Origin: Sanguinoderma infundibulare
Lineage: Eukaryota > Basidiomycota > Agaricomycetes > Polyporales > Polyporaceae
Length of the DNA: 64,000 nucleotides
Reading direction: 5' to 3'
NCBI GenBank assembly: GCA_032821775.1
Contig: JAVLRN010000012.1
Location: 2,170,001 to 2,234,000 of the forward strand
This document shows, in pieces, positions 1-12,245 of the stretch. Position numbers and translations under genes: made by a program. Each line of letters opens with the position of its first letter. The stretch's first letter is position 1. The notes beneath the pieces are model-generated. The model saw nothing but the letters and a program-made list of their open reading frames with translations. It was not told where the DNA came from and ran no database searches.

Positions 1-2480
1 GCTTCTGACCGCGCCCCACGCTCCTTACCATACCTCAGCCTGCTTCGTGCTACGCTTGGCTCCGTAGTAATCCGCGCTAGTGTCCGCGGCGTGTATCATA
101 TGAACCCACAAGTACCATACCCTTGCGGCTGGCGTCGCAGACACCGAATACCAATCTCGCTCCTCCCTTTGCATGCTGCTTAAGCCAATGCTGTGTGTGC
201 CAGTGACCGACTCATCATCGGCCAAAGCGGGTTCGCTGGTGGTCTACTACGTATAACAGACGTAACTGTTGTCGGCGGCAGTTGAGTATACTTTGATGAA
301 CGGGTCGGGGTTCGCCCGCAGCGGGCAACACAGCGAACGCTCATTGCCGGGGTGCAGCAAAGGTTCAAACGTCCACGTTTATTAGCATAGAAGCTCTAGC
401 CTTCGGACACCTTCTTTCGAGAGCAAAGGAAGCAAGAAGGCGGCGGCGGCGCGCGGGACCCTTGCAACAAGCTCGGGCTTGCCTCCCATGCCTGCCAGAT
501 AGCCTGGACCTTCCTTGACGTGGTCCCCGAACCAACCTACTTCGACCCGGGGGAGGGGGTTCCGGGCGAGGACGTCGACGTCATTTTCAACCTTTGGCGA
601 AGCTGTGTATGGAAGGCATCGAATGAGTAGCGGCATGGAACGGGCATGCTTCTCGTGCGCCGACTCTCGAGGAGCACGCGAGTGCGCCGCCGACTCTGAA
701 TATTAATCGCCGCCGAATCCGAGAGCTCGAGGGAGAGAACTTGCGATTGCTGCTTCGTGATTACAAGCAACAACTTGTCCACAAGCGGCGGAGGCGCCTC
801 GAACAGGTTAACGTTTCGTCCATGCATGCATTGGCAAGCAGCAGGGGACCTTGAAACTTGCCGACGTCAGCGCCGCCATTCGCGCAGTCCAGCCTCCTGA
901 GAAGCTATAGCAACAAGCCACTCGAAACGAAACGACCCCCGATCGATTCCGACGTCAGAACGTCGATCGCCCCCGTCTTCTACTTCTGGATTTGCCCCAG
1001 TCAGTCGGTGGCTTCCTCAGACGAATACTACCCAACGATTACCACCGACTTGCTACAGAGCGCCGAGCACTTAGCACTTGCTGTAGCACATCGGCGTGTC
1101 AGCCATCGTGCGTATGACGTCCCCAGCTATGTCACTACTTACGAGAGCGACGGGACCGCAGCGGGAGCGGGCGCGGGCGCGGGTGCGGTCTAGTCGGAGG
1201 CGTGAGTGCCCCGCGGGCCATGCTACACACGCGGTGCCGTTTCCGAGGTGCTGGCAGGGGTAACTTCCAAGTGCGAAGTCTATGTACTGCGCTTAAGCAA
1301 GTACTCACGACGGGCGGGGGAATAAATACCAAAGGGCAGCGACGTCTCTATACACAAAACTCTGCTAAATATTAATGCCACCCGCGAAGCAATCGAGAAA
1401 GGATGCAGAGAACCTCCAGAAGAATCAGAAGAAGAAGAAGAAGCTTGGTGTAAGTAGAAGGAGTGCGAACGTCAAGGGCCGTCGGCAGGAGCGTGGAAGC
1501 GGGGCTTGCACATAACGGGAGGGTGTGTGTGTGCGGGAAAAGGTCCTTGGCGACGTTAAGTTACGGCAAGCTAGTACTCGTATGGTATGGTATGCGGTGC
1601 GGACGGCGAAGGGTGCAAAGTGCGCAAGACGTGGGATGGAAAGTCCAATGCAGGCGTCGGATGCGATGGTATAAAGGAGGGGACGTGCCGCCGTATGGAC
1701 ACAGGGCGATGGTATGCTATGCGGTATACGTTCGGAACATGCGAACAGGCGATACGAGGACAACTCGCGACGGTAAGTACGATATGATACACATCACGGA
1801 GACACCAGGGCGGGGATAAGTAGCGAGCGTGGGACGGTTGGAGCTGCATCCTGATGCGATGAGTTTTGGAGGAAGGGAGGCTGCGAGTTGCTGTGCCTGC
1901 TGCGTGCGGACCTGAATTAGAAGAGCTTGGGATGGTCAGCGGGCGTCGTCGGCCACGAGCGTCGGGTGCCCAGGCCGCAGCCGCAGTCTGGACCTTGGAG
2001 GCGGCCGAACCTAAAGACACATCGCAGAAAGCGCGAGTGACAAGAAACCGATACCTTGCATTAGAGATAAATGACACGGGGAACGACGACCGATGACAGC
2101 ATGCGCACAACATCCAGTCCAATGATGAGTCCAGTCCGAAATCGAATGAGCGACGAACGAGCAGGATGCGCAGCCCATTTGCTGAGCGTACGCGAAAGCA
2201 GACGTGGCTCCAGTTTGCGCGCATGACGGCCTCCGTGCGGGTATTGATATCAACGCGTACGTGCGCATGCCCGATGCCTTGCGCTGTCAAGGATGCACCC
2301 GAGACCTAGGCTCGCCGTATAACCAAGACATCCACCCTCCTCGCCTCCGCGTAGTCCGACGCAGCTCTAAAACGACAACCTTGACCTTCATTCCATTCCC
2401 ACCAACCCACACCCGCGCTCAGTCCCCGACTTCCCCATGTGCATGGCCCTGCCACTCCGCACCACGACTAATCACGGTGA
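1..2480. other. Left-edge region with no supported gene
   Basis: No reading frame here shows a recognisable domain or a convincing exon chain. The longest open frame (minus strand, about 1571-2290) is Ser/Arg/His-rich without structure and looks fortuitous. Around 650-855 on the plus strand a short frame reads as a basic, heptad-like stretch (RRRIRELEGENLRLLLRDY, then KRRRRLEQ) ending in a stop near 855. It could be the last exon of a small coiled-coil protein, but I cannot find its upstream exons. A GAA microsatellite lies at about 1428-1443. The final 200 bases are AC-rich and are the 3' flank of the next gene. Confidence 0.5.
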
Positions 2481-3969
2481 TTAGTATGCCGGCCCCTGGC
2501 CGTACGCCGCCTGCGGCCCGGGCGACATGCGACCCATTTGTGGTGCAGGGCCGCCGTAAAGCGCGGCGTTGGGTGCTGGGCTCGCCGTACGATAGTTGGC
2601 GCTGAGGCTCTGTTGGGGGCCGGGGCTTACGCGCCCGTCATAGCCATACGCCATCTGGGGACCTGGCGAACGTGTCCGGCCGATCTGGGTCATCGGGATC
2701 GCCTCCATGGGTGCAGCGGCGGGGGCAGCCGCGTACGGATCGTTGTCGTAGTACGCCTGGCTGGGGTCATCGCGGTACGGCATGCTGGGGTTCATATGTG
2801 GCAGCGGGGGGACGGCGTATGGGTCACTGCGGTTGCTGTAGAGGTCGCCGGCGGAGCCTGCAGCGGAGGGCGCGATGCTACCTGCACGGGAGTCGGGACG
2901 GGTGAGGTTGACCTGAGACGAGGTCTCGAAACCGGCACCGCCAGTGCGGTTGGTGGGAAGCGCGTGGCCGGGCGCATCCCCATGAGCGTTGAGCTCCGGC
3001 CATTTGATCGCTTCGTCTGTTGAAAGATGCCGGTTAGCACAAGAATGCAAGATGCCATTCTGCGTGCATGGATGCTGAATCGCGTTGTCACAGGACTGCA
3101 CAACCCTACTATAGGGTTTCAAGGCCACTCTCGCCAGGAAAAGGCTGTACAGTCTCTGGCGCTGCGCAAGTCGCCCCACACAAAGCATCCATCTGATACC
3201 GGCGCAAACTTCCAGCGTACATACACGCGGCCGACTGCGCATCATGGAATGCAAAGCGACAAGGGAAAAGGGGGGGGAGACGCATAGAACAAGAGTACTC
3301 ACTGTCGAAGTCATCGTCCGAGAACCGCTTACGGGTAAACTTCCAGACGACGAAGGAAATCAGGCCGATCAACGCGATTCCTCCAGAGACCGAGAGACCG
3401 ATGATAGTCGATTTGCTCACGCCGCTGTCCGTCTTTGTGGCTCCGGAGTCGGGCCCCGCAGTTGGGCTGGAGGTTGCACTGGAGGTTTGGGAAACGGAAG
3501 GGGTGATAACGACCGTGACCTCGACACCATTCGAAGTCGACACCGTGCTCTCAACGGCCGGTGGAGACGTGGGCTGGGTCTGAGCTGCGCTGGTGGCAGA
3601 GGTGGTACTGGCGGCGGTCGCGCTGGTGGGGGGCCCCGTGGAGGTAGCGGAGGTCTCCGAGGTCGCAGAGGCGGAGGTAGCAGATGTGGTGGAGGTGTCG
3701 GCCGAGGTGGTCGAGGTGCTGGTGTTTGAGGTAGCAGCCGGGGAGGTCGCCGATTGGGCATTCGAAGCATTGCTGGTGGCGCTGGTGTCCGTCCCAGCGT
3801 TGGGGTTACCGATGGGCAACAAATCGCGGGCTACCACGGCCGGTGGGGGGGTGGGGGTGGGGGGCAGGGCCAGCGCATGGTCCTGACGTGCGTTGACTGA
3901 GGATGCAACGAGGACAGCGTTGACAGAAAGGAGAAGGAGACATCGAGCGAGTGAACGCGAGGTCAACAT
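2481..3969 (-). CDS. Mid2-like Ser/Thr-rich single-pass membrane protein (putative wall sensor)
   Basis: Two exons: 3969-3303, then 3016-2481, with a GTGAGT donor and CAG acceptor. The chosen start (3969) gives a clean signal peptide (MLTSRSLARCLLLLSVNAV); an in-frame Met at 4008 would only add a short leader. The mature ectodomain is almost entirely Ser/Thr/Ala repeats, expected to be heavily O-mannosylated. It is followed by one membrane helix (IIGLSVSGGIALIGLISFVV) and a basic stop-transfer (WKFTRKR). The second exon encodes the cytoplasmic tail, rich in Pro, Tyr and Gly, with YAVPPLPHM and repeated SPGPQ motifs. This architecture matches fungal Mid2/Wsc-type sensors, which report wall stress to the cell-integrity pathway through Rho1 exchange factors. 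I see no WSC cysteine domain. The sensor role is inferred from architecture only. Confidence 0.75.
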
Positions 3970-4399
3970 GGAGATGTACAGAGAGGGAAACGAGACGAGG
4001 AAGGGCAATTATACCAGCCGGCGGTGTATTAACTAGTAACGAAAGCGGCCTCGTGTAGGAGAGTCGTCGTGGGCGTCGTCGAGAAGGCGCAGGAGTGCGC
4101 GGTGGCGGGAAGGACAGAAGTGGGGACGACGTTGACGGTGCGGAAGACGACGGTGAGCGCAGCGGGCGAAGGCAAAACAGCGCAGACGCAGGGCCAATCA
4201 GAGGCGGTGAGCCAGCTCTCCCATCACGTGCAGCTGCCACGGCGACTGATATTTATCCTTCTCCAGGCGCCTCTCTCCCCTCCAGCTCGGTCGGCCTCGG
4301 TCTCGACGTCCCGCCCTTTCATCATGATGGTGATGAGGCACAATGCTACAGTAGGCATTTCACTATTCTACAAGTTTACAAGCAGCGTCCCAGTCTCAA
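3970..4399. promoter_or_regulatory. Upstream region of the Mid2-like gene
   Basis: About 430 bases separate the start of the Mid2-like gene from the stop codon of the paladin-type gene, both on the minus strand. It must hold the promoter of the former and the 3' end of the latter. A palindromic E-box CACGTG lies at 4225-4230, the type bound by fungal bHLH regulators. No TATA box is obvious. Confidence 0.35.
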
Positions 4400-7300
4400 T
4401 CAGTCAAGAGAGCGCCGTCCGAGCAACATCGTGATCTCCCGTCTCTCCCGCAGCCACTCCGGGAACTTCACCTCAGCGTTCATGCCCTCCCGAATCTCAA
4501 TCAGGTAGTTTGCGAACACGATCAGCGTCCCGTACCGGTACCTGCAATAGAAGCCCAGGTCAACAATCACCAAACGCAAGTGAATAATGACCGAGACATA
4601 CAGATAGTTGACGCCAATGTTCATCAACTTGCGCTCCTTCGCGCTGCCCTTCTCGCAGGCGGACACCTTCAACTTGTAGCTAGATCACGATTAGAACCAG
4701 TCCGTCAGCGCCCGCCGTTCCTGTATCACCCGCCCAAAGCCTACGGAGCGATGGGGGATCAATTCAAGGGTCGTACGCACTCATATATCGCCTTGCGCAA
4801 GTTCTGGACGTCTTGCATCTGGTCGATCGCTCGGTCTGTCAAGCGTTTCGCAAGCTTCCCGTGTGAGAGCACGCTGACGAGTTGCAGAATGACCTTGTAT
4901 TCTCCTGTGCAGATGCAGAGACGACTCCTCAGCATCACGTCCAGCCACCAACTTCGCCCGAAAACGGCACCCGTCACCGACGCAACGACTCACCTTGAAG
5001 ATACGCTTCCTCCTCCGAAGGCCCGTCGATCGAGTCGTACCGCTCCAGCGCGTTCGCACCCTGCTCCTCGTCCTCCGCCTCCAAGCACTCCTCCTTCACC
5101 TGCACCCACGTCGTCGTCGTCGCAATCAAGCACGCCGTCACCATCCCGCTCGTCGTCCGCCCCCGGCCCATCTGACAGTTGAACACAAAGTCCGCCGGAT
5201 GGTGCCCGCTCTCCAGCCCCGTCCGCACCCGCATCAGGAGCTGCGAGAGCGCGCCCGGCAGCGGCGCCTGCTCGTCCGTCTAATACGCCAAAAAAACATC
5301 ACAAACAACATCAACATCAAAATCGACAAACGGCCAGACACCACCACGCCAACAGGAGGAGAGACACGCACCACAGCCACCCGACCGTAATCGACCTGTG
5401 CCACAATTTATTTCCGTGTCAACGTCCGATCGCTGTCTCGCAAACAAGTGAGCGGACAGACCTTGTAGCCCTCCTGGACCATCAAGTCGTACACGTCCCG
5501 CGGCGTCATGATGTCCCTCTCCTCGACCTGCTCCCAGATCGGGATGATCGAGAACACGCCCGGCCGCTCCTCGACCTCGTCGTGCAGCAGGATGCGTCCT
5601 TCACCGGCGCGCACCTCGCGAATCACGTCGCGCTTCAGGTTCTCTTCCATCGCCTCGACCACCGCCGTCGTCACTCCCGTTGCCCTGCATCACGTCACAG
5701 GTGAGAACGTCGCGGGGCCGAGGCGGCCGAGAGAAGCAGCCACTCACTCGACGTTCTCCAGCGGCTTGTCGACAAGGCGGAGCACGTGTGGGCGGCCCGC
5801 GACGTAGATGACGGGTTCCTGGAGAAGCGCGGTCATGTCTTTGCCTTTACCCCGCTGCCGGTAAATGGCAGCACTAACCTCTCGTAATGAAGTCCAGTAT
5901 ACCCAGTTGCTTCCCTCGGGGTGTGCGTTCACTCTCTGCAATGCATGCCTCAGCCTATCCACATCATCAGCAACAGCTTCCGGGCATCGGTGACGGTGGT
6001 TGGTTCATACCCGTCCACGGTTGGCATACCACTGCGGTTCTCGAGCGTCAGCCCCTCCGTTCATCAAGCATTCTCACAAGCACACGCGTCCACGCACCTG
6101 CCGCACACCCACTTGTTGTCTTTCCCGGCAATAAAGTCGAACCGGTCAGCGCCGTTCGCACCCGGAGAGGACGCAGCTGGCGACGACACCAGTCGCAGCG
6201 TAAGCGGCACCCGCCTGAAGTTCGGAGCGCCGTCGATTCGCCTGCAACGCCGAAATGCGGTCAATGTCATGACCGCGCACCACAGGAAATCGACGAAAGC
6301 TCGGGACGCACTCCGGGAGGCTCATCTTCTGGAGGTTTGAGAAGAAGTCGCTCTTGAGGATCGTGGACGCGGAGAGGATACTGCCGGATCGGTTCGCGAC
6401 GACGTGCTGAACCTCGTCCGGAAGCGCGACACCACCGTCGGGAACGTCAACGCGTTCCAAGGGTTTGAGGGTGTTGAGGTCTTCCGAGAGGAGCTGCTTC
6501 TCGAACGTCTTGATCACTACCACCTCTTATCAACGGACGGTCCATCCACCAACGAAGAAGCGATCGTGCATACCGGGACGGTTCTTGACGAACGACTCGA
6601 GCGATTCGTGCGTCTCCATCGTGTCCGGCTCCGTCGACTGCAAATACGCCTGGAAGATGATGAGCTCGAAGTACCGCCGGAGGTTCTGCAGCCCCCGGTG
6701 CGCATGCAGCCGCCTCTGCTGTTCGTCCGACGCCTGCTCTGCGCGAGATCTCGCTTCCTCGATCGAGTCGCGGAGGTTGAACACCTCAGAGCACTGGTCT
6801 ATCGCATCGTCGACGGCTTGCTTCACCATTGGGCCCTTGCGGATCACCCGAAGCAAGTCTAATCAAAGTATCAGGATCGTGAATAGGTGTGCAAGACGAA
6901 GGTCGATGGCTGCGCACTGTTGATGATCTGGTAGGACTGGCGGGATGTGTGATGCGGGACGATGTCCGCCATGCTAGACATCGTCATCGACCGCTGCAGC
7001 GGCCCCAGGGCGGAAGGATCCCGGAAACGCATCGCTCTCGCAAGCCACTGCTGTATGAGCAGCAAGATGACCTGTACAACCACAGTTTCAATGATGACAA
7101 TACGAGTCTACACTGGACTCGATGGCATACCGAAGTCAGAGTACTCCTGCCACGCCCGAGCTGGCAGTTGATGACGACCGGCGCATTGGTCGCATTACTC
7201 CGGATCATCACTTCGATAAGCTCGCTGAGGTCAGAAAAATCCGGGGGGCGTTCCGCCGTGATGGGGATCCGTGCGTAGCTCAGCTCGAGGTGCTCGGCGA

Positions 7301-10300
7301 CGTGCTTGCGCTCTGCCATGACATCCTTGAGGACCAGCACGTCGTCGCTGTTGACTTCTTCCCATATGGGGATGACGGAGCCGTCGGGGGTCTCTGTGTG
7401 TAGGAGTAGTCTACGAGGACGTGTTTAGCCAGTCAGCGCCAGGTAGCCAACGTCGGAATACCTACCTCCCACCCAAGGTGTGGACCTCATTCACGACGTC
7501 ATCGCGCAGGCGCTCCTCGAGAACTTCTAGACGCGAGGCAGAGATACCACCGTAGTCTGTACCGAGACTTCAGTACGACTACAAAGTGGGGTATCAGCTT
7601 ATAGGAACTAACCCTTCATGTTGCGCAGCGAGAATCGTTCCCGTCTCAAGCAGTACGGCGCGCCATTGACATACACAAGAGGCTCCTCGCGCAGCGTGAT
7701 CCACACGATACGCGTAGCATCCGGGTGTGCCTCGTGCACGCGGCGCACGACTTCGTCAATGGCCTCCAACGTAGGCTGCCCAAGCGCATATATGTTCGTT
7801 CCGGGGATGTTGCGGAAGTTGATCGCGCCCCGAACGCCGTGCGAGACGTTTGACGAACGGCTGAGCCATCGATCCGACTTGAGGAGCGTCCTGCACAGAG
7901 CCTCTATAACTAAGATGACGACAGATGAATTCTGGACGCTAGACGCACCCTTCGCGGAGGATGATGCCACTCCGGTTCTTAACAACATGGTCAGAATACT
8001 CATCCCCGAGAATCTGACCACCGGCAATCACGACATCGTTCTGCTGCCCTGGGATCAGTGCACGGCGGTCAGCCCCGGACCTGGACAGTGCAGAAAGATC
8101 GTTGATCGGCGCGAAGACGTTCAGTCTTGAGCCGTGGGACTTTCGCAGGAACATGACCTGACTATCGAAGTCCTTTAGCGACGCACTAGGTCCGAGTAAA
8201 GTGCTTCACTCACGTCCAGATCTCCGTCCGTGGCTATGCGCATTGTATCGTGAGAGGCTGCCCAGCAGAGGACGACGAGGTTCCTCACCTTCAACCAATC
8301 TGCGAAGCTTTGTTGGAAGTCGACCTGCATCTCCACGTAATTTGCAAAGGCGATCGCGAAGAAGCTGAAGCGTAAGTTTGGAGGGTGAGCAGGGAAGACG
8401 ATATGATCCATGGGGTATGTCGCTCTCACTATTTCTCAAGCGCTTTCACAGCACGACTCAAAAAGTCTTCGCGCTCTTGGTCCTCGACGGCGGTCGTGAG
8501 CGAGTAACGTACGCGGTTCAAGAAGATCTCTTCCCTGAGGTTCACGACATGGTCGCCTGTTATCGAGTGAATAAATACATGCAAGATACCAGTTTAAAAA
8601 TGCACGCACAGCCGTCAATGACGCTGTCCACCAACTTCTTGGACTTGATGCCGTGCTCCAAGCATCCGAGCAGACTCAGAACGACGCCGTAGTTGCCCAT
8701 GTGCGCTTTGCGGAGTGCCTCAAGGAGGGAAGGGTGTGTAAGCAGCAACTCTATGGCTGACTGCGTGTTCTTGGTATCCAGTTCTACAAATACATAAACA
8801 CCAAATATATGTGGACGGCGCTGATGCTCACGTTGCTGAAGAATATACGTGATGCGAAGCAAGGATCTGTTCATGTCTTGTTGGGCACTCGCTTGCTCTA
8901 GTGATTGCAGGATCTTCGCATTCGTTGGCTGCCCAGTATCAGTTTCACACGTCTCAAGAACGCCGCAGTTTTGCTTACCAGAGACATTCCGGAGGGCTGT
9001 GAATGTATGGGCGGTCAGTGGTATCTGTGTACTTAGTAGAGAGCAGTTTCCACTCACCGTGCTAATGCCAGACTTGGACCCAACAGACTTTGGAGCATAT
9101 GGATCCTCCAAATTACGGTCAATGAGCTGCTTTCTCCGTACGATGCATGCTGCGACCATGGCGAACGTTGTGCGGACGGCGCCCATACCACAGTTGACCA
9201 CGAGCGCAGTAGATAGCGGGTCAGTCTCCTTGATGACTCGAAGATAGGCATCCAGGTAATTGTCCTGCAAACACTGAGAACCATAGACGAACGCTGCGCT
9301 AAGGAAGACGCACTTCGATGGGTCGCTCTGGCGAGATAGGAATACTAACAGGTCGGTGGTTAGCATATACTAGCTCCTATTACTTTCAGAATCGTACCGG
9401 TGATACTGGTTGGCAGGATCAGTCAGTGATTGTATGCGTGCGAAGCTTGTCAAGCAAACATACCTCGACATTCCAGCCCTCCTTCCGCATGTTCTCCATC
9501 AATTCGCGCTGCGTCCTCACATTGTTCGTGTCGACGGCAGTCCATGTTGGAAGGATCGCTCCCTCTCCCGAATCAGAAGCTATGAGTAGTCCTATGAGAT
9601 CGGCAAGCAGCGAGGTGAAGCAAGACTGCCTCACCGACTTCGTTGTGGGTAAGGACCAGGCCTCCGAACCTGGGACGCAGTGTTACCTCTAGCGTGATAC
9701 GTTTCGCGATCACGACTACTTACTTGGCAGCCTCGGAAAGGATGTCGTTCTTCAACCGAAGCTCGATAGCCTCAAGGTTCTCGGCACGATCAGACAACTT
9801 CAACGTTCGTCTGGGTTCCGACGCATCCCTGAGGACGAATGGGCGACCAGATATATACACTTGAAAGGCAGCATATATCAACATCCACTGCTGAACAACC
9901 TCCGCACCGGCGCACATCTCTACCACGCTGACCCGTGTGTCCTGAGGCTAGGACATGAACGCACGTACCTATGGGCTCTTCACGCGTGCAAAACCACACT
10001 ACGTGGGTTGCGTTGGGGTCGTTCGGGCGACATCGCAGAACGGACAGAATAGCGCGAAGACCTTGTGTGCGCGGCTGAGCGACGCCATAGACGTTCAGAT
10101 TCCCTTGCCGAGGTGCGCGGAAGTTGGGCGCGCCGTGGACATTGATATCAAGGTCAAGGGCTCGCCCTACCCCCATCGGTAAGTCCACAGTGAATCGCAG
10201 GCTCGCAAACAACGCGACGCACCAGAAGGGTAGTGGTCTGTCTTCAAGATGAAGCCACGCGAGAGGACGCTGCCCGAGCGCGTCTTCACGATGGACGGGC

Positions 10301-10505
10301 CTGAGCGCTGCAGCTGGGGCATGAGGTCGAGCGGGGGAGTCTCGGGAAGGTCTGGGGCGCCATCGAGGAGCGAGCTGCTAAGTAGTCTCCGGCGCAGATC
10401 CTCCTCCGCCGGTCTTGGTGTCGCGATAGCCTCGGAAGCACGATGCGGGGGAGCAGAGACCGGGCGCGGGACCGCGCCATTGGTCGGGCGGGCGTTTGTC
10501 GTCAT
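4400..10505 (-). CDS. Paladin-type protein with repeated PTP-like phytase domains
   Basis: A long, many-intron gene, roughly 1,500 residues by my estimate. The start at 10505 (MTTNARPTNGAV) precedes the first family hallmark, VKTRSGSVLSRGFILKTDHY. Related hallmarks recur at VVKNRSGIILREG (about 7.99 kb) and VANRSGSILSASTILKSDFF (about 6.37 kb), so three tandem units are visible. Each unit has an NFR/YGxxQP-type segment, a VVWxxxREEP segment and a PTP loop. Three CX5R loops are intact: CGMGAVR (about 9.19 kb), CQLGRGR (about 7.17 kb) and CQMGRGR (about 5.17 kb). The C-terminus ends FANYLIEIREGMNAEVKFPE. The family is annotated as inositol-hexakisphosphate/PTP-like phytase-domain protein; animal paladin has been linked to phosphoinositide and insulin/VEGF signalling. 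Intact loops permit catalysis but do not prove it. Exon boundaries are only partly resolved. Confidence 0.85.
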
Positions 10506-10925
10506 CCCAGCGGAACGGCTCTCGCGCGAGAGAATGTCGGCGGGCGGATAGTGGCGCGAGAGTATAAGCTTGGGCCGAGCGAGGAATGGGACGGTGGACA
10601 GCCTGCAGGGCACCATGCAGCGAATCCCCCAAGGTCCGGCAAGACATGAGCCCCCGACGCGCGACGCGTGCCACACGCGTGTCCCGCCCACGCGACAGCC
10701 GCCGATATGAGGTCATTGATTGGCCACCATTCGCACCGCAGTATTGCCTGACCCCAAGATATGAACCGGTGATACAATGCGATTGAAAAGGTACAGCTTG
10801 TGCAACTACTAGACTCCGTCTGTCGTTTACCCTATACATAATGCCACACAACACGAGCGAATGGACACACACGAGGACGAAAGTCCGTCGTCCAACCCAG
10901 ATCCGTCCCGTCATGGGACTAGTGT
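10506..10925. other. Short intergenic region between paladin-type gene and eIF6
   Basis: About 420 bases hold the promoter of the paladin-type gene and the 3' end of eIF6. I see no clear TATA box, repeat or additional reading frame with support. Confidence 0.4.
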
Positions 10926-11911
10926 TCATGCCCAGCTGTCTATGAGCGAGTCGCGCATCTCCCCAATCACTGCAGCCGAGCTCTGTCCTTGCAGCTCTGC
11001 ACCAGCCATCGTTAATATCTTCACGAATCGAGCGAGAGCACGTAAGAGATACGTACTGAACGCGGCCTCGATAACGCTAATTTCTGTCGCCGTCGTGTCC
11101 AGCCCGGTGAATGCGCACCAGTCGTTCACCACGAGGCCCGCGCCCAAAACGTCGGATCCACGGTTTACCGTGCCAGCCTTCGCACGCAAGTTGTATTAGA
11201 TCGCGCATCCCACACGGTATATAAAGTTTCAGACGAGGCACGTACCACAAGCGGCACCTGAAGCAAGCTGCTCAGCTCGTCCTGGTCCTGTACGCTCGTT
11301 TTTGGGTGAACGATCCCGCCCTGATTCGAGATCACGGCGTAGCTGCCGACCAGGACGTTGTCGGCGATCGTCTGCCGAAAGACCTCCACCTTGAGCACGT
11401 CGGCGATGATCTCCTCAGTCTCCCGGTCAATGTCAGGGTGCACGAGCGCGACGTAGTCGTTGCATGCAATCACGTTTCCGAGCGCCGATAGTCGCTCCTC
11501 CACGCGCTGGATCGCGACGGCATCGGGCAGGGAGTTTCGGAGGTGCTGCAGCTCCTGGTCGTTTGTCGTGGACGGTACCAACAGGCCATGGCGGTTGCCT
11601 AAACCGAAAGCAAAGCCGTCGCTCAGATCGCGCAGCTCGCGGCGAGGCAGGGAAGAGCAAACGCACCTGCGGTCAGTCTTCCGATAATTCGGGTGCCACC
11701 AATACTCGTGTGCACGATCGGAATGACCTCTCCAAGTTCGCTCTCAAACGCGGAGTAGAAGTTTGTGCTGCCCTGAATGGCGCACAAGCAGTAGCTGTTC
11801 GTCAGCTTTGAGAAGACACCGATGTCGCTGCTGTTTTCGAATTGGATGCCTGCAAGCGAAGTTTTTAATCAAGCTTGTGGCGCGCCTCCGATCGCACGTA
11901 CGGGTAGCCAT
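10926..11911 (-). CDS. TIF6: Eukaryotic translation initiation factor 6 (Tif6)
   Basis: Five exons resolve cleanly: 11911-11902, 11849-11667, 11598-11246, 11177-11057 and 10996-10926. They give exactly 245 residues, the canonical eIF6 length. The first exon is only 10 nt (MAT plus one base of the fourth codon). Diagnostic segments are [90 protein letters not shown] and [20 protein letters not shown]. The C-terminus ends [10 protein letters not shown], like fungal Tif6. eIF6 is an anti-association factor bound to the 60S subunit; it is needed for 60S biogenesis in the nucleolus and is released in the cytoplasm by Sdo1 and Efl1. It is divergent from NDUFAF7 across about 330 bases. Confidence 0.97.
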
Positions 11912-12245
11912 GGCGGGTGAGGGGGCTCGTCTGTTGGCGTAGAAAGGTTTTCGGTCTGTTCGGAGAGGGTGGAGAAAGCGAAGCCGGAGGTGGTTGGAGA
12001 GACGAGGGACGCGGAGTGAGTGTGCAAGGGAAAGGAAGGCGAGAGAGCATATATCCGCCGGACCGCTCGACGTCCAAGTCACTCCGGCTCCGCGCCTGGC
12101 TTCTCTCAACCCCTTCCACCATCCTCGGAGGCTCTGCATCTCTGACTCGTCTCTGTACGCTCGCACTCCATCAATCGCAAGATAACGTGAAACGTCGGAC
12201 GGAAGGGGGCGTTCCCTGGAGCACGGAGGACAGAGAAGACCGTTG
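11912..12245. promoter_or_regulatory. Bidirectional promoter region, eIF6 / NDUFAF7
   Basis: The 334 bases between two divergent start codons must contain both promoters. The plus strand is purine-rich near the eIF6 start (AGGTGG, GAGAGACGAGGGACG), giving the CT-rich leader common upstream of fungal translation genes. A TATATCC element lies at about 12050. No factor site can be named confidently. Confidence 0.55.

Noticed and set aside
1571..2290. 239-codon minus-strand open frame near the left edge
   Set aside because: Composition is random-like (Ser, Arg, His), there is no domain, and overlapping frames are equally open. It is typical of GC-rich non-coding sequence.
3244..3886. Gly/Arg- and Val/Glu-rich frames on the plus strand
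   Set aside because: They are antisense shadows of the Ser/Thr/Ala repeat region of the Mid2-like gene.
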